This document shows positions 1 to 7,719 of a stretch of 39,312 nucleotides of DNA, piece after piece. The notes under the pieces are model-generated. The model was not told the origin of the DNA and did no database searches. It saw only the letters and a program-made list of their open reading frames with translations. Positions within the stretch are counted from its first letter, which is position 1. Each line of letters starts with the position of its first letter. Source of the DNA: Bacteroidota bacterium (GTDB taxonomy: Bacteria; Bacteroidota; Bacteroidia; B-17B0; Aurantibacillaceae); the NCBI GenBank assembly GCA_013288015.1, contig JABDCR010000024.1:1-39312 (forward strand). The letters are read 5' to 3'. The position numbers were made by a program, and so were the translations under genes.

Positions 1-143
1 GCCGTTATGTCTAAACACAATAAAGCGCCGGTTGCAGCCTGGTTTACATCGCCACATTGCAAGCCTGTGTTATCATAACTCTCCTGCAAGGCAGATGGGG
101 CAAAATTTTCTATACAATTAAGTATGTCTTTTATTAAAATCAT
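1..143 (-). CDS. Nif3-like dinuclear metal center protein, N-terminal part (runs off left edge)
   Basis: An open frame of 47 codons starts at an ATG (complement of 141-143) and continues past the left edge. The translation begins MILIKDILNCIENFAP and continues SALQESYDNTGLQCGD. This matches the N-terminus of the Nif3/YbgI/YqfO family (I..I...E..AP..LQE.YDN.GL..G), which forms hexamers around a dinuclear metal site. The cellular role of the family is not settled; in some bacteria it is tied to GTP cyclohydrolase-like activities. Only about an eighth of the usual length is visible, so metal ligands cannot be checked. It diverges from bshC. A -7 box (TATTTTTG, complement of 151-158) lies only 7 nt before the ATG, so the mRNA probably has almost no leader. 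Confidence 0.8.
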   Translation of the reverse strand, partial: MILIKDILNCIENFAPSALQESYDNTGLQCGDVNQAATGALLCLDIT

Positions 144-150
144 GTGCTGT

Positions 151-158
151 CAAAAATA
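151..158 (-). promoter_or_regulatory. -7 promoter box for the Nif3-like gene
   Basis: On the minus strand this reads TATTTTTG, a perfect match to the Bacteroidota -7 consensus TAnnTTTG. It ends 7 nt before the start codon. No convincing -33 TTTG is seen at the usual distance. Confidence 0.5.
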
Positions 159-220
159 AGCATTCTTATTATTAAGAGTATCTGTTTAAAATCCAGGGTT
201 ATTTCTATTTGAAAAACAGA

Positions 221-228
221 TACCTTTG
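221..228 (+). promoter_or_regulatory. -7 promoter box for bshC, 4 nt from the start codon
   Basis: TACCTTTG fits TAnnTTTG and is followed by CACG and the ATG at 233. The 15-mer TACCTTTGCACGATG is repeated exactly in front of cca (minus strand, 29033-29047). With the transcription start expected a few bases after the box, the mRNA would begin at or next to the ATG. This favours the start at 233 over the upstream ATG at 209, which would place the promoter inside the coding region. Confidence 0.6.
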
Positions 229-232
229 CACG

Positions 233-1830
233 ATGCAATTGCAAAAAACAGTAGTTCCCTTCGAAAAAACAAACTTTTTCAGCAAGCTCTTTTTAGATTA
301 TATAAACGACGGACAAGGTGGGAAACTAAGCGGCTTTTACACCTACCAACCATCTGCCGAAGGCATAGAAAAATTTGTTAGCAACAATGCTTACAACAGC
401 CTAAACCGAACTTTGTTGGTTGATGAATTGCTTGCACAAAATCATGAACTTTCTATTACTGAAGCAAGCAAAAAAATATAGATAGCCTTAAAAATAAAAC
501 TAGCTATACCGTTACAACGGGCCACCAGCTTTGTTTGGCAACTGGTCCCGCTTATTTTATTTACAAAATAATTTCAGTTATTAATTTGTGTGAGTCGCTT
601 AACAAACAAAATCCAAGCAATCATTTTGTGCCTGTATATTGGATGGCGGGTGAGGACCACGATTTTGAGGAAATAAACCATATCAATCTTTTTAATAAAA
701 AAATTACCTGGGTTACCGAGCAAAAAGGCAAAGTGGGTACGTTTGCTTTAGATGGCATGGCTACTTTTTTAACTGAGATAAAACAAGCCTTAGGAGAGAG
801 TGAACAAGCGCAAAAATTAGAGTTGTTGCTTAATAACGCTTATTCAAGAAACAACTTAACTGCCGCTACACGCTACTTAGTAAACGAGTTGTTTGGCTCT
901 TATGGCTTGGTTATTTTAGATGGTGACAGCAAGGCATTGAAGCAAGAATTTATACCTGAAATAAAAAAAGATATTTTTGAAAGTGTGGCTTACAAAAGTG
1001 TAACCTTAGCTAACGAAAAATTAAAACAACAGGGTTACGATGCACAAGTAACACCGCGCGAAATAAATATTTTTTACGCCGATAAAAACATTCGCGAACG
1101 CATTGTAAAGGAAAATGACGCCTTTAAAGTTTTAAATACTGATATAAGTTTTTCTAAAGAAGAAATTGAAAAACTAATTGATACCGAAACAGAAAAGTTT
1201 AGCCCTAATGTGGTGCTGCGTCCCATGTATCAACAAAAAATATTACCCAATGCAGTTTATGTAGGTGGCCCGGGTGAGTTGGCTTATTGGCTGCAATACA
1301 AGGCTATGTTTGATGAGACAAAAATCCCATATCCTGTTTTAGTGCCACGCAATTTTATTTTTTATTTAGATAAAAACCTGCAACAAAAATTACAGAAACT
1401 AAATCTTAGTACACAAGATTTTTTTATTGAAAAAGATAAGCTGGTTAAAAGCTATGCTCTTGGTCAGCAGCCGTTCTCGTTAGAAAAAGAAAAAGAAGGT
1501 TTGAAAAGTTTGTACGAAAACATTCGTACAGAAATAAGTAAAGTGGACAAAACTTTAGAGGCTGCCAGCGAAGCTGAATTACAAAAAAACCTAAAGGGTT
1601 TAGAAATGTTGGAACAAAAGGGCATTCGTTCAATCAAACAAAAAAACGAACATTCTATCAATCAAATAGAAACTATTTTTACTCGTTTATTTCCAAACGA
1701 TGTTCCACAGGAGCGGTACGAAAATTTTTTGCGTTTCTGTTTAACTAATTTCGATTTTATAACCGATATAAAGACCAGCACTTCATCATTTATAGATGAA
1801 AAAAAGGTGGTTGTTTTAAACGAAATCTGA
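233..1830 (+). pseudogene. bshC: bshC, bacillithiol biosynthesis cysteine-adding enzyme, interrupted by an apparent frameshift
   Basis: BshC joins cysteine to glucosaminyl-malate in the last step of bacillithiol synthesis. The gene is in two frames. The first encodes about 82 residues from ATG 233 (MQLQKTVVPFEKTNFF) and hits TAG at 479-481. The second is open from 463 and reads through to TGA at 1830. Joining them at the A7 run (470-476) restores the family signature TTGHQL followed by a TGPAYFIYKI segment, which would fall in the gap if the second part began at TTG 535. One missing A (A7 instead of A8) gives a normal product of about 530 residues. The long downstream frame looks intact and unselected for decay, so a homopolymer sequencing error or a very recent mutation is more likely than an old pseudogene. 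The C-terminal half contains the charged coiled-coil stretch usual for the family. Confidence 0.85.
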
Positions 1831-1911
1831 TTGTTATTTTAACACTTTAGGATTGAAACGCATTCAAAAAAAGGGGTTTTTTGTATTTTTGGCTTAAAAA
1901 AGGGTGTATTT

Positions 1912-1931
1912 AACAGTTTTCAACTGTTTTT
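1912..1931 (+). terminator. Hairpin plus T-tract after bshC
   Basis: AACAGTT, loop TTC, AACTGTT forms a perfect 7-bp stem followed by further T residues. The stem is AT-rich, so it is a weak candidate, but it lies about 80 bases downstream of bshC and before the next promoter. Confidence 0.4.
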
Positions 1932-1986
1932 ATATAAAACCAACATTTCTACCAAAAAGCATAACTTTTACTTAACAACACTCCAT

Positions 1987-2016
1987 TTTGTAAATACAAA
2001 AATTACCTTATTTTTG
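1987..2016 (+). promoter_or_regulatory. Promoter of the receptor/DUF5689/T9SS operon
   Basis: TTTG at 1987-1990 and TATTTTTG at 2009-2016 are separated by 18 bp and fit the Bacteroidota -33/-7 consensus. Transcription would start near 2020-2024, just at the closing stem of the candidate leader RNA. Confidence 0.6.
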
Positions 2017-2021
2017 TGCGC

Positions 2022-2070
2022 CTTTGAGTGAACATCCTATGAGAAATTAATTTCTCAACCACTTTTAGAG
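2022..2070 (+). promoter_or_regulatory. Candidate structured leader RNA, copy A
   Basis: The 5' UTR of the receptor operon contains AGTGAACATCCTA (2027-2039), a perfect hairpin GAGAAATTAATTTCTC (2041-2056) and AACCAC (2057-2062). AGTG pairs with CACT (2060-2063) and CTTT (2022-2025) with AGAG (2067-2070), closing a stem around a conserved internal loop. The 13-nt block and AACCAC recur in the leader at 9378-9453, where the inner hairpin and outer stem have different sequences but still pair. This is the pattern of a conserved RNA structure rather than a duplicated protein site. The ligand or partner is unknown. It could belong to an already catalogued Bacteroidota motif such as Flavo-1; I cannot check. 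Confidence 0.55.
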
Positions 2071-2111
2071 ATAAACTTTAAAATTGGATATATAAATATA
2101 CTAAGCTACTT

Positions 2112-4781
2112 ATGAAGAAATTTTTACTCATACTTTTCTGTTTTGTTGTAACTGCTGTTTCTTATTCACAGGTTGATAGTACAATTACTCCTGCGTCAAT
2201 TAATAATGCAGAAACTGATACGATTAGCAATAGTAATAATACATTACCTGTTTTTAGCACAACAAGTAGCGATGTAAGTGGTGGTGGCGCTCAGGCTGCC
2301 GGAGTTAATTCTTTATTAGGTGCTTCTCGCGATCTTTTTGTACAAACCAGTATCATGCGTTTTATGACGGCGCGTTTTAATTATCGTGGTTATAATACAG
2401 ATAATAGAACCTTAATGATGAATGGGGTACGCCTTAATAGTTTGCAAACCGGTATTGCTAATTTTAGTGTTTTTGGTGGCATGAATGATGTAATTCGTTT
2501 TGCCGATCAAAAAACAGGTTTAGGTTCATCTCGTTCTACTTTTGGAGACATTGGCGGATATTCTAACCTAAATGTATTTGCTTCTAGTTTTAGAAAAGGC
2601 TTGCGTGTTGTTTACTCACAGGGTAATCGTGTTTTTAAAGAAAGAGTTTCTTTAACTTATTCCACCGGATTAAGTAAAAAAGGTTGGGCTTTTTCTGTTT
2701 CCGGTAGTGCCAGATATGCCGCTCAGGGTTACGTACCGGGAACTTCTTTTCAGGGGTTTGGAACTTTTTTAGGTCTTGATAAAAAATTTAGCGACAAAAA
2801 TACTTTATCAGTAGTTGGTTTTTGGTCGCCAATTACACAGGCTCGTCAAAGCATGGAAACCGATGAAGCCTTTGCTCTTATGAGCAATCCTAATTATAAA
2901 AACAATATTAACAACACTTTGTTTAATGGCAATGGCGGTAACGATCATTATAACTCATATTGGGGGTTTCAAAACGGACAAGTACGTAGTGCAAAAATTA
3001 GTAAAACAAGTGTGCCAACTGTTATTTTAACCGATTTATGGAAAATAAACGATCATTCAACACTTACGGCCAGTTTGTACGGTTCTAAAGGCCGCACAAG
3101 TCTTACTTATTTAAATTATTATGGTGTTCCAAATCCCTCACCAGATTATTATAAATATATGCCCAGCTATTATGGCCCTACCAGTTCTGATGCAGACCCA
3201 GGACAGTATGCGGCTTTAACTCAGGCTTGGCAAACCGGCGGCATAAACCCTGCATCGGGTTTAGCTACAGGTCAAATAGATTGGAATGGCATGTATAACG
3301 TTAATCGTAACAATCTTCACACAACTAACAATGTGGATGGTCAGCCGGGAGTTAGTTATACGGGTAAACAATCTCTTTATATTCTTGAAGAAAGAAGACA
3401 AGACGTAACTAATGGCGGGTATAACGCTATTTATAATACAACTTTAAAAAACGGCTTACACCTTACTGTTGGTTCTAACGGTGCTGTTTCTAACACGCGT
3501 TACTATAAAGTGGTTAATGATTTATTGGGTGGCGATTACTGGTTAGATTATAACCAGTTTGCAAGTTCAATTTCTCCTAATCCTAATATGATACAAAACA
3601 ACATTAAAGATCCTAATAAAATAATTAAGCAGGGCGATGTGTTTGGCTACGATTATAACATCAATGTTATGCGTTTTGAAGAGTGGGGACAAATAGAAAA
3701 ATCTTTTTCTCGTTTCGATGTTTATGCAAGTGCATCTATAAGCAATACTTCTTTTTATCGTGCAGGCAATATGGTTAATGGCTTATTTCCAACCACCGCA
3801 GGTGTAAATGGTGCCCCTCCGGATGGCTCTTCGGGTGGTAACAGTAAAACGCTTGATTTTTTAAATTATGGCATTAAAGCAGGTATAACATACAAAATAG
3901 ACGGGCATAATTTTATTACCATTAACGGAGCCTCTATAACTAAACCACCTTTACCAAGTACTGCATTTATTTCTCCACGTTCTCGTAACGACGAAATCCC
4001 GGGTGTTGGCAACGAAAAAATACTTACTGGTGATATTTCTTATAACGTGCGTCTTCCTTGGTTAAAAGGCCGCATAACTTATTATTGGACTCAAATGAAA
4101 AATCAAACTTATTTACGTAGTTATTTTGATGACGATTATAAAACTAACGTAAACTATTTTATGACAAACCTAAACCAGCTAAACCAAGGGCTTGAGTTAG
4201 GACTTGAGGGCATTGTTAGCAAACGTATATCTATTCTTGGTGTGTTGGCATACGGTAGTTATATGTATACTAACCGCCCAACAGCAACTATTTCGGCAGA
4301 TAATACAGCTACTTTATTAGCACAAGACCGAACTGTTTATTTACAAAACTACCACGTTGGCGGTACACCCGAGGTTGCCAGTTCACTTGGCGTACGTTAT
4401 AGCAGTAAAAAATACTGGTATGCTGGTGTTTATTTTAATTATTTTGCTAACAATTATGTTACCATTAACCCCGATCGTCGTACTCAAGAAGCTCTTGCTA
4501 AGTACGTAGAAACAGATCCTCAGGTTCATCAAATTGTTGATCAGGAAAAATTACCTAATGCTTATACCATTGATTTTATGGGGGGCAAATCATTCCGTTT
4601 TAACAACAGATATGGACTTAACCTAACCTTAATGGTAAACAACCTAACTAATAATATGTTTAAAAATTATGGGGTTGAGCAATTAAGACACGATGATAAT
4701 AACATTACAAAGTTTCCTAATAAATATACCTATACAATGGGCTTAACATATCAGTTATCAGCTTCCTTTATATTTAATTAA
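2112..4781 (+). CDS. TonB-dependent receptor (outer-membrane transporter), first gene of a DUF5689 operon
   Basis: A protein of 889 residues with a signal peptide (MKKFLLILFCFVVTAVSYSQ). A Ser/Thr/Asn-rich linker follows, then a plug-like region around residues 65-130 with SRDLF, RFNYRGYNTDN and MNGVRLN, as in Bacteroidota TonB-dependent receptors. The rest is a beta-barrel with alternating aromatic/polar strands. It ends in NNLTNNMFKNYGVEQ followed by a final strand closing on F-N. It lacks the N-terminal carboxypeptidase-like domain common in these receptors. It is the first of four co-directional genes (gaps 9, 4 and 60 bp), the others being two lipoproteins and a T9SS cargo protein. By analogy with SusC-like systems it would import something its partners bind at the surface; the substrate is unknown. 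The operon promoter and a candidate leader RNA precede it. Confidence 0.8.
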   Translation: MKKFLLILFCFVVTAVSYSQVDSTITPASINNAETDTISNSNNTLPVFSTTSSDVSGGGAQAAGVNSLLGASRDLFVQTSIMRFMTARFNYRGYNTDNRTLMMNGVRLNSLQTGIANFSVFGGMNDVIRFADQKTGLGSSRSTFGDIGGYSNLNVFASSFRKGLRVVYSQGNRVFKERVSLTYSTGLSKKGWAFSVSGSARYAAQGYVPGTSFQGFGTFLGLDKKFSDKNTLSVVGFWSPITQARQSMETDEAFALMSNPNYKNNINNTLFNGNGGNDHYNSYWGFQNGQVRSAKISKTSVPTVILTDLWKINDHSTLTASLYGSKGRTSLTYLNYYGVPNPSPDYYKYMPSYYGPTSSDADPGQYAALTQAWQTGGINPASGLATGQIDWNGMYNVNRNNLHTTNNVDGQPGVSYTGKQSLYILEERRQDVTNGGYNAIYNTTLKNGLHLTVGSNGAVSNTRYYKVVNDLLGGDYWLDYNQFASSISPNPNMIQNNIKDPNKIIKQGDVFGYDYNINVMRFEEWGQIEKSFSRFDVYASASISNTSFYRAGNMVNGLFPTTAGVNGAPPDGSSGGNSKTLDFLNYGIKAGITYKIDGHNFITINGASITKPPLPSTAFISPRSRNDEIPGVGNEKILTGDISYNVRLPWLKGRITYYWTQMKNQTYLRSYFDDDYKTNVNYFMTNLNQLNQGLELGLEGIVSKRISILGVLAYGSYMYTNRPTATISADNTATLLAQDRTVYLQNYHVGGTPEVASSLGVRYSSKKYWYAGVYFNYFANNYVTINPDRRTQEALAKYVETDPQVHQIVDQEKLPNAYTIDFMGGKSFRFNNRYGLNLTLMVNNLTNNMFKNYGVEQLRHDDNNITKFPNKYTYTMGLTYQLSASFIFN

Positions 4782-4790
4782 ATTACTAAG

Positions 4791-6191
4791 ATGAAAAAAC
4801 TAAAATATATTTCTTTCCTGTTGTTTGTTCCGTTGGCTATAACGGTATTTTTTTCTTGCAAAAAAACGCCTGATATGCCGCCGGTAAAACCTCTTTCTTA
4901 TGGTGGCACTTTAACAATTGCTCAATTAAGGGCTTTGTATGCAGGTAGCAACATCCATTTTACGCATGACGTATCTTTATTTGCTACGGTTACCATGACG
5001 GATAATTATAAAACCCTTTATATAAAAGACAACACCGGATCTATTTCTTTAAAACAATTAACCGCACACGGCATTTATGAAGGCGATTCATTACGCGTTA
5101 ACCTTAATGGTTCGTGGTTAGATTTAAGTGGTACACTAGGCTCATTACAAATCGATTCGGTTGATGTTAGTTCTAGTCCAACTAATAAAGTTGTTAAACT
5201 GGCTGTTGGTAAAACACATAATCCGGTTAATTTAAATATTGCTCAATTAATCAGGTCTCAAAGCAGCACAATATATCCAAATAATACAACCATTCCTTTA
5301 TCTATGTATGATGGAGCGTTGGTAGAAGTTAACAATGTGCAATTTTCTCTTGCCGATTCAGGCTTGTATTTTCCATTAGTTCCTACAGCTGTTTATGCTA
5401 ATCATCCTGTTTATGATTGTGGCGCAGTTAACATGATAAACCTATCTTTATATACAGGTACAGCAGATTTTGTTAATCAAAAAGTGCCTCATACAAAAAG
5501 TGGTTCAATTATAGGTGCAATTTCTTTTTATAACGGTGCTTTACAATTAACGCCTCGTTCTTTTAATGATGTTTTACTTAGCCAACCCAGATGTGGTGTT
5601 GATACTTTAACACAGGTTTTTGAAAATTGTAACGCAGGCGTTATAACTGCAACAACTTTTGCCGCTGCATTACCGGGTTGGTATAATATAGCCCAAGTAG
5701 GTAACTTAATTTGGAACGGCAATGGTTCAACTCCCGACGGATATATGTCTGCTACAAGCTTTTATGGACAAAACAGAAATGTAATGTGGTTAATTACACC
5801 TCCCATACAAAACAACAACCCTGCTAAAAATGTAAGCTTTCAAACAGCCGTTAGTTTTAGTACTACTACAACCAAACCAAGGCAATTAGGTATATTTATA
5901 TCTACCGATTTTAACGGGTATAATTTTGCCGGAGCCCATCCTGCTACCTGGACTCCAATTACACAAGGTTTTGATAACATACAAAACAACTATTGGGCAT
6001 CAACACAATTTGGCGGTGTAACCTCAACACAATTTTTTAACGCAAGTACCGCACCCGTTGTGTTAAGTCAATATTTACCCGCAGGTTATACTGGTACTTA
6101 TTATATTGGTTTTAAATATATGGGCAACAATCTTTCGGGTGATTCTGTACAAACTTTTGCTATTGATAATTTTGCTTTACTAAATAATTAA
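4791..6191 (+). CDS. DUF5689 lipoprotein with choice-of-anchor-J-like domain (1)
   Basis: A lipoprotein of 466 residues: the signal peptide ends in a lipobox, TVFFSC, with Cys at 23. Residues about 35-250 resemble DUF5689 (TIAQLRALYAG, FATVTMTDNYKTLYIKDNTGSI), an OB-fold-like extracellular domain of Bacteroidota. Residues about 270-466 resemble the choice-of-anchor-J jelly roll: an F-E-N-C start, PGWYNI, MWLITPPI, then strands and a final aspartate-rich strand. It starts 9 bp after the receptor gene and is followed 4 bp later by a paralogue of similar architecture. It probably acts on the outer membrane with the receptor. Which face it occupies is unclear, because the residues after Cys are KK rather than the acidic pattern of known surface-export signals. 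Ligand unknown. Confidence 0.75.
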   Translation: MKKLKYISFLLFVPLAITVFFSCKKTPDMPPVKPLSYGGTLTIAQLRALYAGSNIHFTHDVSLFATVTMTDNYKTLYIKDNTGSISLKQLTAHGIYEGDSLRVNLNGSWLDLSGTLGSLQIDSVDVSSSPTNKVVKLAVGKTHNPVNLNIAQLIRSQSSTIYPNNTTIPLSMYDGALVEVNNVQFSLADSGLYFPLVPTAVYANHPVYDCGAVNMINLSLYTGTADFVNQKVPHTKSGSIIGAISFYNGALQLTPRSFNDVLLSQPRCGVDTLTQVFENCNAGVITATTFAAALPGWYNIAQVGNLIWNGNGSTPDGYMSATSFYGQNRNVMWLITPPIQNNNPAKNVSFQTAVSFSTTTTKPRQLGIFISTDFNGYNFAGAHPATWTPITQGFDNIQNNYWASTQFGGVTSTQFFNASTAPVVLSQYLPAGYTGTYYIGFKYMGNNLSGDSVQTFAIDNFALLNN

Positions 6192-6195
6192 TGCC

Positions 6196-7659
6196 ATGAA
6201 ATCAACAAAAATTTATACATCCTTACTTGCTATCGCTCTCCTGTTGGGTAGCCTATTGTTTTTTTCTTGCAAAAAAAATCCTACTGCCCCACCTACTTTG
6301 GCTGTTGCAACTGGTCCGGCTATTACTATACAACAATTACGTAACATGTATAATGGCATTAGCATAAAATTTACTTCGAACACTATTTTAACCGGAGTGG
6401 TTACTTGCGATGAGGCTTCGGGTAATTTGTATAAACAGGTTTATATTCGTGATTACTCAGGTGCTTTTGCCGCTACAAACCACTACGGCGCTATATCACT
6501 TCATTTCCTTCAAGGATCTGCCGGATTTTTAAACGTGGGTGATTCTATTGCCATTAACTTAAATGGGACTTTACTGGATAAATCGGGTGGAGGGTCTTTA
6601 CAAATTGATTCTATGATTCCTATCGATAATATAACACATTTAAAAGCGGGCTTAAACCCACAACCACTTGTAGTAACCATTCCTCAATTAAATACTTACT
6701 CAAGTGCTATGGGTGGTGGTTTTATATTTGATGGGCAATTAGTGCAATTAAATAATGTTGAGTTTGTATCGTCTGAAGTTGGTACAACTTACGCCATATA
6801 CCAAGCACCGCCTGTAATTGCGCCACCTAAAAACGTAAATAAATATTTAGGCGATTCGTTAAAAAACACTATTGTAGCTTATAATAGCGGCTATGCTAAT
6901 TTTGCTACAAGCATTATACCTAATAATAGTGGTTCTATTATTGGTGCGGCAAACTTATATACCACCATGCAATTAACCATACGCTCATTTGCCGACATTA
7001 ACCTTAACAAACCATATAACACTATTGTTTATGATAGCATTAGCCAAAACTTTAGTAATGCGGGCTTATCAAGTAAAAGCCCTGTGTTACCTATTGGGTG
7101 GACAAGCTTAGCTTATAAAGGCTCTGTATATTGGCAGGGTGCACAATATGGCAATCCTTTTTCTTTGTATGGAAATCCGCTTGATTGGAAATATGCTCCC
7201 AGCGCATCAAATTACTACCATCCTGCCAGCGATATTCAAAATGATATGTGGCTTATAAGCCCTCCTATTGTAGATAACGTATATGCGAATAAACCCGGCG
7301 CAACAAAATCAAAATCTATGGATTTTTCTGTAGCCGCTCAATATTGTACAAATTTAAGGTTACTAAGTGTATTGGTATCTAATACTTTTGATGGCACTCA
7401 TATAATTCCATCTCAGTGGGTTGATATTTCTTCTTTTTATCCGGGCATTCCATCTAATTCGGGTCAAAGTAGCAATGGCGTACCTAATTTTAAATATGCG
7501 CATAGCAGCCCATTTAGCCCAAGTCTTTATAGTTTTGATGTGCTTAATAATGGTAACCGCACACCCACTTTTTATATTGCATTTAGATACCAAACCAACA
7601 TTAACTATATAGACTCTACAGGCAGCACCTATCTGTTAGGTAATTTAGTGCTTAAATAA
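6196..7659 (+). CDS. DUF5689 lipoprotein with choice-of-anchor-J-like domain (2)
   Basis: A paralogue of the preceding gene, 487 residues. Lipobox LLFFSC. The DUF5689 region (TIQQLRNMYNGISIKF, TGVVTCDEASGNLYKQVYI) keeps the G-V-V-T motif that is degenerate in the first copy. The C-terminal jelly roll contains PIGWTSL, DMWLISPPIVD and LSVLVSNTFDG. The two copies align along their whole length but are well diverged, so the duplication is not recent. Such side-by-side pairs often mean two subunits of one surface complex or two ligands; that is inference. The next gene is 60 bp downstream behind an A-rich leader. Confidence 0.75.
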   Translation: MKSTKIYTSLLAIALLLGSLLFFSCKKNPTAPPTLAVATGPAITIQQLRNMYNGISIKFTSNTILTGVVTCDEASGNLYKQVYIRDYSGAFAATNHYGAISLHFLQGSAGFLNVGDSIAINLNGTLLDKSGGGSLQIDSMIPIDNITHLKAGLNPQPLVVTIPQLNTYSSAMGGGFIFDGQLVQLNNVEFVSSEVGTTYAIYQAPPVIAPPKNVNKYLGDSLKNTIVAYNSGYANFATSIIPNNSGSIIGAANLYTTMQLTIRSFADINLNKPYNTIVYDSISQNFSNAGLSSKSPVLPIGWTSLAYKGSVYWQGAQYGNPFSLYGNPLDWKYAPSASNYYHPASDIQNDMWLISPPIVDNVYANKPGATKSKSMDFSVAAQYCTNLRLLSVLVSNTFDGTHIIPSQWVDISSFYPGIPSNSGQSSNGVPNFKYAHSSPFSPSLYSFDVLNNGNRTPTFYIAFRYQTNINYIDSTGSTYLLGNLVLK

Positions 7660-7719
7660 CTTTAAACTGAATAAATAATAAATAAAAACAAGTAACCTAA
7701 AAAACAAAAAAAACAAAAA

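Noticed and set aside
470-481. Programmed -1 frameshifting at the A7 run of bshC
   Set aside because: The zero-frame codons at the run do not form a good slippery heptamer (C AAA AAA, with ATA then the stop), no strong downstream stimulatory stem is seen, and frameshifting is not known for this gene. An indel is simpler.
1865-1900. A/T-run-flanked GGGG segments after bshC as a terminator
   Set aside because: The runs do not form a stem with paired GC; the AACAGTT/AACTGTT hairpin at 1912-1928 is the better candidate.
7421-7612. Plus-strand ORF within the second DUF5689 gene
   Set aside because: It is an alternative frame of a clear coding region and has no start context or domain.
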